Shown here one piece after another: positions 52,908-61,729 of a stretch of DNA of 64,000 nt. The stretch spans positions 186,001-250,000 of the forward strand of contig JAWKSY010000007.1 in NCBI GenBank assembly GCA_041402125.1. Direction: 5' to 3'. The stretch's first letter is position 1, and every line of letters starts with the position of its first letter. This stretch comes from JAWKSY01 sp041402125 (GTDB lineage: Bacteria; Planctomycetota; GCA-002687715; DRQF01). The position numbers and the translations under genes are program-made. A model generated the notes under the pieces. The model had not been told where the DNA came from. It saw only the letters and a list, made by a program, of their open reading frames with translations, and made no database searches.

Positions 52908-53206
52908 AGGTCTTGGAACTCAAGTCTCTCTGAGAAAAGCTCTTACGGTCGTGGCCGGGCGTCGTCTTCCCGAGGGGATTGGGCGAATCCGCGCCGGGCG
53001 GGTAAGGTGGTAACCCGGTAACCGATCGCGAGCGCGCGGCTTTACAGGTCGGCGGTCCGGACCGAGTCCCAAGCCCTTTCCCGAAAAAGACTTGAGAAGG
53101 TGCCGCGGTCACCCGTCCGTGGTATGTGGTTTGCGCTGAAACGACTTCCCGCGCGCCCCCGCCCAGGGGGCGATCACGCCGCGAGTCCCGGAGGATCCCC
53201 GATTCC
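52908..53206 (+). promoter_or_regulatory. upstream region of the second machine operon
   Basis: A 300-base gap. GGTAAGGT, GGTAACCC and GGTAACCG stand head to tail at 53001-53024, a possible binding site for a regulator. A TTGAGA (53092) and a later TATGTG are poorly spaced for sigma70, and no clear sigma54 GG-N10-GC box was confirmed. GGAGGA at 53190-53195 serves the next gene. Confidence 0.4.
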
Positions 53207-55639
53207 ATGGCGAAGATCATCGTCAGCGACGCCAACGGAGAGCGCGAGGTCGCTCTCGATCGAGACGAGATCTCGATCGGGAGGACGGCGCAGAACGACG
53301 TCGCCATCAAGGTGGCCGAGGCCTCGCGGCAGCACTGCCGCGTCGTCCGCGAAGGGAAGGCCTGGTTCGTCGAGGACCTCGGCAGCAGCAACGGAACCCG
53401 GGTCAACGGACGCCGGGTCACGAAGTTCGAGCTGCAGGACGGCGACGAGATCCAGATCGGCGCGGCGACGATGCGCTTCCTCGAGAGCGACCTCGCCGGG
53501 CCCGTCGTGAGCGCCCCGATGGGCGGAGACGACGACGAGATCGAGCTCGAGATCTCGCTCGACGACGACGCCTGGATCCGGTTCCTGAACACCGACCGGG
53601 CGGGCGAGAAGGTCGAGCTCGGCGGTCGGATCACGATCGGCCGCAAGTCGACCAACACGGTGTCGCTCAAGGAGCACGGCGTCTCCGGCACCCACGCCGA
53701 GATCGACAACCGGGGCGGCGAGTGGTTCGTCCGCGACCTCGGCTCGACGAACGGCATCATCGTCGACGGCGCGAAGGTCAAGGAGGCTCCGCTCGGGGCC
53801 GGCACCAGCCTCCGCATCGGATCGGTCCACTTCGTCGTCGGCGTCGCCGGCAGCGAGGGCGACGGCAGCCTGATCGACACGCTCGTGACGGAGGAGGTCG
53901 ACCTCGACGACGAGATCTTCGCGATCTCGGAGAAGAACATGCAGCGCCGCCAGAAGGCCGCGCTGGCCCTCTGGGGCGTCGTCCTCGTCGCGGCGGGCGC
54001 GGGTCTCTTCTACTGGTTCAGCCAGACCGGCACGAAGGCCGACGGCACCCGCGCCGTCGAGCGCGTCTCGGGCAACCTCGTCATCGCCGGCGCCTCCTTC
54101 GAGGTCGACGAGGACCTCGGCGACTACCTGAGCACCGAGTCGGACGCGATCGACTACGAGGAGACCGACCGCCGCGCGCACTCCGGGGCGAGCAGCCTCG
54201 AGGTCTCCGCTCGCGGCGCCGGCACCCACGATCTGCGCTTCGAGGAGCCGCTTCCGGCCCTGGGCGGCTCCGATCAGCTCCGGATCGGCGGCTGGGTCCG
54301 CAACTCGGGCCTCGACGGCTTCGGCGGCTTCAGCCTCCTCTGGCTCGACGGTCGCGGCCGGGCGATGGGCCACTCGCGCCTCAACGCGCCGGCCGGACTC
54401 GGCGCCTTCACCGAGGTCTCGGGCCTCTACCGGGTGCCGAACGGCGCGCGGAGCGCCCGCCTCGCCGTTTCGGTCACCGACGGCAGTGGTCGCCTCCAGG
54501 TCGACGACGTCTTCGCGGTGAAGGTGCCGCGGGAGGAGCGCCAGGCGCTGACGGTCCAGGGCTTCGAGGCGATCCTCGAGCCCAACGGCCTGGCGACGAT
54601 CACGCGCGACGCGCTCGAGGTCGTCGCCGACCTCGGCCTCCACTCGCGCTCGTCCGGGTCGCTCTCGTCCTGGCAGGACGTCTTCGTTCCCGGCGAGCTC
54701 CGCCGCGAGGCGGGGGTCCACGCGCTCGACGGGACCATCGGAACCGAGGAGCGCGCGGTGAGCGCCGAGGTGCGCGCCCTCGGCGACGGCTTCGGCTTCG
54801 CGGTGTCGGGCGGCGGCGACGGCGACGTCCTCGCCTTCCAGATCCCCGCGGATGACGACGTCGTGAGCGTCGCCCGCGAGGGCGGCACGCAGCGGCACGT
54901 CGACGCCTTCCGCCGGGAGGGCGTCACGACGCTCGTCGTCGGCAGCGGCGTCCGCGCGGCCGAGATCGATCTCGGCGAGCCCGGCGCGGTCGAGCTCCTC
55001 TCCGTCGGCGGTCGCTCCTGGCTCGTGCTGCCGCTCGTCGAGGGCCGCCGGGAGATCCGGATCCGCATCGACTTCTCGGGCGGCAACGAGGAGGCCCAGG
55101 CCGCGGTCCAGGCGGCCGAGCGCGCCGACCTCGTCGACCGCAAGCAGGGTCTCGCGATCACGCTCTACGAGGACGTCGTCAACCGCTTCCCCTTCCGCAA
55201 GGACCTCGTCGCCCGCGCCGAGGCGCGCCTCCGCGAGCTCCGCCGCGACGGCGAGGATTCGATCGCGTCGCTCGCGAAGCGCGCGGACGACATCGTCTTC
55301 TTCAAGCGCTTCGTCTACGACTACGACGCCTTCTCCGCCGACGCTTCCGCTCTCGTCTCCCGCTACGAGGGGAGCGAGGTCGCGCGGGAGGCCCAGGCCC
55401 TCGTCGACCGCGTCGGCGCGGCCTGGGCGGAGTCGCGCGAGGAGGACCGCCTCGAGACCGCGCGGAACCACCTCGCCCGGGGGCAGGACCTCATGCAGCC
55501 CGGCGACGCCCTGCCGGTCGTGGCCCGGGGCTTCTTCCGCTCGGTCATCGCGCTGGCGCCGGAGACGGAGCTGGCGACGACGGCGCGGGCCGAACTCGAC
55601 CGCATCAAGACCCTGATCGGGTCCAGCGAGGGGAACTGA
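53207..55639 (+). CDS. double-FHA transmembrane protein with periplasmic jelly-roll domain
   Basis: 810-residue inner-membrane protein. Two cytoplasmic FHA phosphothreonine-binding domains: the first at about 1-95 (ISIGRTAQNDVAI, SRQHCRVV, LGSSNGTRVNG) and the second at about 120-220 (ITIGRKSTNTVSL, SGTHAEI, LGSTNGIIVDG), both with the G-R, S-x-x-H and N-G residues in place. A membrane segment lies at about 251-272 (ALALWGVVLVAAGAGLFYWF). In the periplasm, about 285-440 resembles a carbohydrate-binding-module-type jelly roll (a G-A-S-F-E start, AHSGASSLEV, LRIGGWVRNSGL, YRVPNGARSARLAVSV), followed by a second beta domain and a helical TPR-like end (about 640-810). ATG 53207 is set by GGAGGA. 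First gene of the second machine operon. Confidence 0.8.
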   Translation: MAKIIVSDANGEREVALDRDEISIGRTAQNDVAIKVAEASRQHCRVVREGKAWFVEDLGSSNGTRVNGRRVTKFELQDGDEIQIGAATMRFLESDLAGPVVSAPMGGDDDEIELEISLDDDAWIRFLNTDRAGEKVELGGRITIGRKSTNTVSLKEHGVSGTHAEIDNRGGEWFVRDLGSTNGIIVDGAKVKEAPLGAGTSLRIGSVHFVVGVAGSEGDGSLIDTLVTEEVDLDDEIFAISEKNMQRRQKAALALWGVVLVAAGAGLFYWFSQTGTKADGTRAVERVSGNLVIAGASFEVDEDLGDYLSTESDAIDYEETDRRAHSGASSLEVSARGAGTHDLRFEEPLPALGGSDQLRIGGWVRNSGLDGFGGFSLLWLDGRGRAMGHSRLNAPAGLGAFTEVSGLYRVPNGARSARLAVSVTDGSGRLQVDDVFAVKVPREERQALTVQGFEAILEPNGLATITRDALEVVADLGLHSRSSGSLSSWQDVFVPGELRREAGVHALDGTIGTEERAVSAEVRALGDGFGFAVSGGGDGDVLAFQIPADDDVVSVAREGGTQRHVDAFRREGVTTLVVGSGVRAAEIDLGEPGAVELLSVGGRSWLVLPLVEGRREIRIRIDFSGGNEEAQAAVQAAERADLVDRKQGLAITLYEDVVNRFPFRKDLVARAEARLRELRRDGEDSIASLAKRADDIVFFKRFVYDYDAFSADASALVSRYEGSEVAREAQALVDRVGAAWAESREEDRLETARNHLARGQDLMQPGDALPVVARGFFRSVIALAPETELATTARAELDRIKTLIGSSEGN

Positions 55640-55641
55640 GC

Positions 55642-57321
55642 ATGGCCATCCTGACGGGAATCGATCCCGGCACCTTCTCGATCAAGGTGGTCCAGGGCCA
55701 GATGGCCGGACCCCTCTTCAAGCTCACGCGCGCGATCGAGATCCCGATCGAGCCGAGCGACGATCCGGAGGCGGAGATCCTCCGGACGCTCCAGTCCGAG
55801 CTGCCGGGCCTGCGCCTCAAGCCCTCGCCGGCGCGGCTCGGCCTCACCGGCCGCGATCTCATGATCCGCTACACGGCCGTGCCGCCGGTGCCGCTCTGGC
55901 GCCTGCGGATGCTGATGGACTTCGAGATCCAGGACATGTCGTCCTCGAGCGGCGAGCCGCTCTACGCCGACTACAACCTGCTGGCGACGGCCGAGGACGA
56001 CGCCGACGAGCGCGTCCTCGTCGGCCTGGTGAAGAGCCACTTCCTCGAGTCGCGCCTCCGCGCGCTCCAGGGCGTGAAGGTGCCCTTCCGGTCGACGACT
56101 CCGAACTGCCTCGCGCTGTTCAACTCCTACCTCGCCTTCGGCGAACCGGCGCCGGAGTCCACCTACACGCTCCTCGTCGACGTCGGCGACCGCAACCTCG
56201 AGCTCGCGATCGAGAAGGACGGCGAGCTCGTCTTCGCGCGCAACCTCGCGGGCGGCGGCGACCTCTTCACCGCCGCGATCGCCGAGGCCTTCGACGTCTC
56301 CACCGAGAAGGCGCGCGGTCTCAAGGACGAGTACGGCAACGTCACGCCGCGCGGCCGCGCGTCCTACGCCTCCAGCGCCGAGGAGCGCGTGGCGAACGCC
56401 ATCATGGGCGTGGCGGGGCAGCTCGCCGGCATGATCCAGTCGACGCTGACCTTCGCGCGCTCGCAGAGAGGGCGTCCCGACCTCCGGATCGGGCGCGCGC
56501 TCATCTCCGGCGGCGGCGCGCAGCTCAAGGGGCTCGACGCCTACCTCGAGCAGAACCTCGGCGTGCCCGTCGGTCGCTTCGCGCCCGAGGCCGGGCTCGA
56601 CACCTCGGCGCTGCCGGCCGACGAGGCGGAGGTCTTCGAGGCCGATCCCGGCGCCTTCGCGGTGGCGCTCGGCCTCGCGCGGATGTCGGAGCAGTCCGAC
56701 GCCTTCGGCCTCGACATCGTGACCGACGCGATCAAGCGCAAGCGCAAGTTCACGCAGCGGACGCTCTACCTCGCGATGGCGGGCGTCGCGGCCGCGCTGT
56801 TCCTCGGATTCGTCTGGGTCGACCTCAGCGGCAAGGCCGCGAAGGCCGCCGACGCCGCCAAGAAGGCGCGCCGGGACGAGCGAACCGAGGCCCAGCGGCG
56901 CAAGGGCTACGACCAGGTCATCGAGGAGGCGGATCGCGCGAAGGCCCGCCTCGACGCCCTGCTCGAGCGGAGCGGCAACGGCGCAAACCTGCTCCGGGCC
57001 GAGCGCCTCGTCCAGGGCGCGGCGCCGGCCTCGATGTGGGTCCGCTCGCTGACCGTCTCGCGCCGGCCGGTCTCGCCGCCCGGTCAGGAGACCGACCGCA
57101 AGCAGGCGGTCGAGAAGAGCATCGTCGTCCTGAAGGGCGAGATGGAACAGCTCGGCGCCACCGTCACGAAGGAATTCAACGACTTCGTGACCGCGCTCCG
57201 CGCCGATGCGACCAAGCCGCACGTCGTCGTCGTCGACGCTCCCTCGGGACGCGGCGGCGCCTTCGAGATCACGATCGACTTCAAGGGCTGGGACCAGCCG
57301 GAGCAGGGGACCGACGCATGA
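55642..57321 (+). CDS. PilM-PilN-like fusion (GspL-like), machine 2
   Basis: 559-residue platform protein. The actin-like PilM domain keeps its nucleotide motifs: phosphate-1 LTGIDPGTFSIKVVQG (4-19), phosphate-2 LLVDVGDRNLELAIEKDG with FARNLAGGGDLFTAAIAEAF, and adenosine site ALISGGGAQLKGLDAYL (about 287-303). A membrane segment at about 373-393 (LYLAMAGVAAALFLGFVWV) and a periplasmic PilN-like part (coiled coil, then VRSLTVSRRP and a final ITIDFKGWD strand) follow. Differs from the machine 1 paralogue, whose adenosine motif is changed. Two bases after the FHA gene; the stop overlaps the next start. Confidence 0.82.
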   Translation: MAILTGIDPGTFSIKVVQGQMAGPLFKLTRAIEIPIEPSDDPEAEILRTLQSELPGLRLKPSPARLGLTGRDLMIRYTAVPPVPLWRLRMLMDFEIQDMSSSSGEPLYADYNLLATAEDDADERVLVGLVKSHFLESRLRALQGVKVPFRSTTPNCLALFNSYLAFGEPAPESTYTLLVDVGDRNLELAIEKDGELVFARNLAGGGDLFTAAIAEAFDVSTEKARGLKDEYGNVTPRGRASYASSAEERVANAIMGVAGQLAGMIQSTLTFARSQRGRPDLRIGRALISGGGAQLKGLDAYLEQNLGVPVGRFAPEAGLDTSALPADEAEVFEADPGAFAVALGLARMSEQSDAFGLDIVTDAIKRKRKFTQRTLYLAMAGVAAALFLGFVWVDLSGKAAKAADAAKKARRDERTEAQRRKGYDQVIEEADRAKARLDALLERSGNGANLLRAERLVQGAAPASMWVRSLTVSRRPVSPPGQETDRKQAVEKSIVVLKGEMEQLGATVTKEFNDFVTALRADATKPHVVVVDAPSGRGGAFEITIDFKGWDQPEQGTDA

Positions 57322-58121
57322 ACTTCGAGGAGTTCTGGCAGGAGAACAAGAGCTTCCTCCTGAAGATCGCGGCCGGCGGCCTGCTCTTCTTCGTGGGCTG
57401 GCTCATCGTCACCTCGCTCTTCGAGGAGGACATCGATCGCGACACCCGTCGCGCCAGTCGTTCCGCCTCGGCGGCGCGCAAGCTCAAGCTTCCGCCCGGC
57501 ACGCGCGGCGAGGCCGACGCCAAGCTCGAGGAGCTGCAGGCGCAGCTCGCGGCCGTCGAGAAGGAGCTGATCTACGTCCCGGATCCGGGCTTCACGCTGC
57601 GCGGGGCCTCGGGCTCGACCGACGTCTACTTCAACGACGTCGTGCAGCGCCTGACGACCGACCTCGTCGACGGGGCCTCCTCGCTCGACATCCGCATCGA
57701 TTCGGGCCTCGGCCTGGCCGATGTCACGCCGCGTTCCGACCCGGAGCGGGAGTGGTATCTGAACGGGCTCGACGTCGTCCGCCGGGTCTGCCTCGCCGGC
57801 GTGGCCTCGGGCGTCGAGAGCATCGAGCCGATCAAGATCGCGCGCCCGCCGAAGTCGCGACGCGCGGAGGCCGACCGGGGTCTCCTGAAGGCCGTGCCGG
57901 TCGAGTTCGTCGCGGTGGGTTCGGCCATCGCGATCGACGGTCTCCTGCGCTCGCTCGAGCTGCCGGGGCGTCGCCTGTCCGTGGTCCGGGCCGCCATCAC
58001 CTCGCTCGAGGGAGATCGCAACGCGGCCGTCCGCTTCGGCGGCGAGAGCCTGGTGCGCCTCGACCTCTCGGTCGAGGCCCTGCAGCTCGACGCCGTCGCC
58101 GACGAGGATGATCAGTCATGA
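57318..58121 (+). CDS. PilO-like inner-membrane protein, machine 2
   Basis: 267-residue bitopic protein: acidic/aromatic N-terminus (NFEEFWQENKSFLLK), membrane segment at about 17-35 (IAAGGLLFFVGWLIVTSLF), coiled coil (AKLEELQAQLAAVEKEL, about 73-89), then a periplasmic alpha/beta part ending LVRLDLSVEALQLDAV. Topology and position fit PilO/GspM, the partner of PilN/GspL. Start and stop both overlap the neighbouring genes (ATGA), so the operon is tightly coupled. Sequence alone would not give this name. Confidence 0.6.
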   Translation: MNFEEFWQENKSFLLKIAAGGLLFFVGWLIVTSLFEEDIDRDTRRASRSASAARKLKLPPGTRGEADAKLEELQAQLAAVEKELIYVPDPGFTLRGASGSTDVYFNDVVQRLTTDLVDGASSLDIRIDSGLGLADVTPRSDPEREWYLNGLDVVRRVCLAGVASGVESIEPIKIARPPKSRRAEADRGLLKAVPVEFVAVGSAIAIDGLLRSLELPGRRLSVVRAAITSLEGDRNAAVRFGGESLVRLDLSVEALQLDAVADEDDQS

Positions 58122-61072
58122 AGTTGAATCGCGAACAGATCGCGTTCGTCGTCGTCCTCCTCGTGCTCGCGTGGATGGGCTGGTCCCAGTATTCCGGCGG
58201 GTCGACCGGCAAGAAGGCGAAGCGATTCGGGTCGTCGCGCGGCGGTGACGTCCGCGACCTCGCCGAGTTCGACACCGCCGGCGCCGGCCTCTTCGGCGGC
58301 GACGAGGCGAGCTGGCGGGCGGACCTGCGCAACGTCTTCCGCGCGCCGAGCGAGTATTCCGCGCTGCCGCCGGTGCCGCTGGCGCCGCCGCCGCGGCCGC
58401 TGATGCCTCCGGCCCGTCCCGTGCCCGATCCGGGTCCCGATCCCTTCCACCGCGTGGACCTCGTCGAGGTCTTCACCGTGCCCGAGGGGGTCGAGCTGGC
58501 TCCGCGCGATTCCGGCGGGCTCGACGCCGTCTTCGCCGACGAGGAGTCGGCCGAGGGCGAGGAGGGCGAGACCGATGCGATCGGCGTCGGCGACCCCGCG
58601 GCCGTGCTCGGTCGCGACGTCACCGAGGAGACCAAGGCCCCGCGACTCACCGCGAGCCAGAAGAAGGTGAAGAGTCTCCAGGAGCGCCTGAGCAACAGCC
58701 CGCTGGACGTGCTCGACCGCGCCCGCGAGGAGGAGACCAGCGCCCAGGACGAGGCGGAGCGCGAGCGCACGCTGGACAAGATCCACTGGGCCGGCGAGGT
58801 CTGGCTCGGCGAGGTGCTCAACGACGCCCGCAAGCGCCCGGGACAGCAGGGATACGATCGCTACCAGATCAAGCTGCGCATCGACTCGATCCGCGCGAAC
58901 GGCGATCTCGACGCCGCCCGGCGCGACGAGCTGCTGGCCGATCGCGAGCTCGAGATCGAGTTCCGGCGCTGGCGGAAGAACAAGTTCGAGCGGCCGCAGA
59001 AGTACGCCGCGGTCAACATCGAGACGATCGAGTTCGGCGAGACGCCCATCAACGTCTTCGAGCTCGGCCGTCGGCGTCTGGAGGCGGGCGACGTCGCCGG
59101 TCACCTCGCGCTCGTGCGCGGCCTCGTCGTCGCGGGCGAGCACCGGCTCGCGAAGGAGCATCTCCTCGGCATGATGGATGCCGGTCGCTCCGACCGCGCC
59201 TACTTCGCCGCCCTGGCCGACGTCGCCCGTCGCGACCTCGACTACGACTCCGAGCTGCTCGCGATCAACGAGGGCCTCGCCGCCTTCCCGGGCGACGCCG
59301 ACCTCCTCGCGGCGCGGGGCGTCATGCAGTCCCGGCTGGGGCTGGACGCCCTCGCGACGGAGAGCTTCGAGGCGGCGCTCGCGAAGGACCCGCGCTGCAC
59401 GGCGGCGCTCGCCGGCTACGGCCGCCACCTCGTGCGTCGCGGCCCGCGGACGCGGGACGTTCCGGCCCAGGCCGCGAGCTACCTCACGAAGGCCCTCGAC
59501 GGGCGCTTCGACGTCGACGAGGACCGCCACGCGGTCCAGGCGGCGCTCGGTCGGGCGCGCCTCGCGACCGGTGATCGCGCGGGCGCGCGCCGGATCTTCG
59601 AGGACGTCGTCCGGGCGCGGGAGGATCACGCGGAGGCCCGACTGGGACTCGCCGCGACCTCCTTCCTCGCCGGGGATCGGGCGGCGGCCCGCGCCGGCGC
59701 GGAGGCCCTGCTCGCCGAGAACCCGCTCTTCGGGCGCGCCTACTACCTCGTCGGCCTCTGCGATCTCGCGGAGGGCAAGTGGCAGGACGCGCGCGACCGC
59801 CTCTACGACTCCTTCGAGGCCGATCCCTTCTTCACCGCCCGCGCTCAGATCGCGCTGGGTTACCTCTACGAACGGATCGGTCGGGCGGCGGACGCCCAGG
59901 CGGCGTACGACGCGGCGCACGAGGCCGATCCGACCGATCCCGAGGTGCATCTGGCCGAGGGACGGGGCTTCCTCCTCGTCGGCGACCACGACCAGGCGCG
60001 CACGCACCTGGTCCGGGCGCTCGAGGAGATGCCGGGGCAGTTCGAGGTGATCGCGCTCCTCGGCGAGGTCGCCTTCGCGCAGGAGCGCGACGAGGAGGCC
60101 CTCCGCTTCACCGAGGCCGCGCTCGGCTTCGCGCCGGAGTCGGACTTCCTCAACCTGCGGAAGGCCCACATCCTCATGCGTCTCGGTCGCTTCGACGACG
60201 CGAAGACGGTCCTCGACCGCGCGAAGACGGCGAACGACAGCATCGACGTCGAGCTCGGCTACGCGTACTACTACTACGTCCGCGGCAACCACGACGAGTC
60301 GCTCAAGCGCTTCCGCGCCGCGCTCAAGCGGATCCCGGACGAGGACGCGGGCCCGCTCGCCGAGTACGCCCGGCGCAACGAGTTCGAGATCTCCGAGAAC
60401 CTCGCGAAGCAGGTCTGGACCGACGACTTCAACCGCGCGGGCACCGGACGGGATCTCCTGCGCGGCTGGGACAGCTACGCGCCGGCCAGCGGCATCCAGA
60501 TCGCCCTCGCGGACGGTCGGGCGCGACTCACCGGCAAGCAGCGTCAGTCCGAGGTCGCGACCTCGATGTTCCTGAGCCGCACCTCGAAGGAGTTCGTCTC
60601 CTTCGAGGCGACCCTCGAGGCCGACGCCGGCGCGGGCTTCACCGCGGCGATCGCGCTCCTGACCTTCCGCAAGAAGACGGGGGACCAGAACACCCTCGTC
60701 GACAAGGCCTCGGGCGGGCTCGCCTACTCGGGCCTGATCGTGGGGAAGACGCCGGAGGGACGACTCGCGTGGCGGGTGGTCGACCGCTACGAGCTCGGCC
60801 CCTGGCAGCCGGTCGGCGACGGTCGCTGGCCGCGCGGCGCCGAGGGCGAGACGATCCCCGTCTCGATCGGCATCGCGGCCGATCAGCAGGACCGGGGCTC
60901 CTACGACATCCTCGTCGGCGGCGCTCCCGCGCTGAGCGGCATCGAGGTCAAGGGTCTCGGCCAGGCCAATCGCGAGCTGCAGCTCTGGATCTTCACGCAG
61001 GCGGAGATCGACCGTCGCATCGACCTCGGCGTCAACGACGTCCGGATCGTCACCCGGAGGGACGGCAAGTGA
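58118..61072 (+). CDS. bitopic TPR protein with concanavalin-like C-terminus
   Basis: 984-residue protein in the PilP position of the operon. Membrane segment at about 6-22 (IAFVVVLLVLAWMGWSQY), proline-rich linker (about 85-115), charged coiled coil (SQKKVKSLQERLSNSPLD), then many TPRs from about 305 to 750 (for example AALGRARLATGDRAGARRIF; AEGRGFLLVGDHDQARTHLV). The last 220 residues start with QVWTDDFNRAG and a W-D, then strand-rich sequence (FVSFEATLEADAGAGFTAAI; YSGLIVGKTPEGRLAWRVVD; NRELQLWIFTQ), which looks like a concanavalin/laminin-G fold of the DUF1080 type. It may bridge the inner-membrane platform to the secretin or to glycans. It overlaps both neighbours. Confidence 0.7.
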   Translation: MKLNREQIAFVVVLLVLAWMGWSQYSGGSTGKKAKRFGSSRGGDVRDLAEFDTAGAGLFGGDEASWRADLRNVFRAPSEYSALPPVPLAPPPRPLMPPARPVPDPGPDPFHRVDLVEVFTVPEGVELAPRDSGGLDAVFADEESAEGEEGETDAIGVGDPAAVLGRDVTEETKAPRLTASQKKVKSLQERLSNSPLDVLDRAREEETSAQDEAERERTLDKIHWAGEVWLGEVLNDARKRPGQQGYDRYQIKLRIDSIRANGDLDAARRDELLADRELEIEFRRWRKNKFERPQKYAAVNIETIEFGETPINVFELGRRRLEAGDVAGHLALVRGLVVAGEHRLAKEHLLGMMDAGRSDRAYFAALADVARRDLDYDSELLAINEGLAAFPGDADLLAARGVMQSRLGLDALATESFEAALAKDPRCTAALAGYGRHLVRRGPRTRDVPAQAASYLTKALDGRFDVDEDRHAVQAALGRARLATGDRAGARRIFEDVVRAREDHAEARLGLAATSFLAGDRAAARAGAEALLAENPLFGRAYYLVGLCDLAEGKWQDARDRLYDSFEADPFFTARAQIALGYLYERIGRAADAQAAYDAAHEADPTDPEVHLAEGRGFLLVGDHDQARTHLVRALEEMPGQFEVIALLGEVAFAQERDEEALRFTEAALGFAPESDFLNLRKAHILMRLGRFDDAKTVLDRAKTANDSIDVELGYAYYYYVRGNHDESLKRFRAALKRIPDEDAGPLAEYARRNEFEISENLAKQVWTDDFNRAGTGRDLLRGWDSYAPASGIQIALADGRARLTGKQRQSEVATSMFLSRTSKEFVSFEATLEADAGAGFTAAIALLTFRKKTGDQNTLVDKASGGLAYSGLIVGKTPEGRLAWRVVDRYELGPWQPVGDGRWPRGAEGETIPVSIGIAADQQDRGSYDILVGGAPALSGIEVKGLGQANRELQLWIFTQAEIDRRIDLGVNDVRIVTRRDGK

Positions 61073-61716
61073 TGAACACCCCCGAGAACCAGAGCGGATT
61101 CACGCTCGTCGAGATGCTGATCGTCCTCGCGATCATCGGCCTCCTGACGACGCTCGGCCTCACGATGCTCCGCAGCGGGCGCGACGAGGCGGAGATCCTC
61201 GAGGCGAAGGCCTTCATCCAGAGCATCGACGCCGCCCTCGAGACCTACAAGCTCGACCGCAAGATCGGCGTCTATCCGCCGACGACGCTCGAGAGCTTCA
61301 ACGGCCTCGGCAAGCTGAAGAACCGGACGAACATGGGGATCGAGTCCCTCGTCGTCTGCCTCAACTCACCGAACTACAAGGGCGATCGCATCCTCGAGAC
61401 CTACGAGAAGTACCTCCAGAACGTCGACGGGGATCAGTCCGCGAAGCCCCTGACCTACATGGGCGCGAAGGACCTCTTCGAGATCGTCGATCCCTGGGGC
61501 AACCCCTACGCGTACTTCAACGCCGAGGATTACGACCGCGCCGAGCTGGCCCGCTACACCGTGGCGGACGCCGAGAGCGGCGAGAGCTCGATCGTCACCG
61601 TGAAGCCCTGGACGAGCGGCAAGACGCAGACCTACCGCAACGCCACGCGGTTCCAGTTGATCTCGGCCGGGCCCGACGGCGTCTTCAACACCGAAGACGA
61701 CATCGGGAACTGGTAG
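61072..61716 (+). CDS. gspG: major pseudopilin GspG-like
   Basis: 214-residue type II secretion pseudopilin. A short leader ends in SG before FTLVEMLIVLAIIGLLTTLG, the type III signal cleaved by PilD between G and F with glutamate at +5. The rest is the GspG-type globular domain: WGNPYAYF and a C-terminal SAGPDGVFNTEDDIGNW calcium-binding loop, which is diagnostic. The middle (SPNYKGDRILETYEKYLQN) is longer than in standard GspG (about 140 residues). Start overlaps the stop of the previous gene. Confidence 0.9.
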   Translation: MNTPENQSGFTLVEMLIVLAIIGLLTTLGLTMLRSGRDEAEILEAKAFIQSIDAALETYKLDRKIGVYPPTTLESFNGLGKLKNRTNMGIESLVVCLNSPNYKGDRILETYEKYLQNVDGDQSAKPLTYMGAKDLFEIVDPWGNPYAYFNAEDYDRAELARYTVADAESGESSIVTVKPWTSGKTQTYRNATRFQLISAGPDGVFNTEDDIGNW

Positions 61717-61729
61717 GGGAGAGGCGCGC

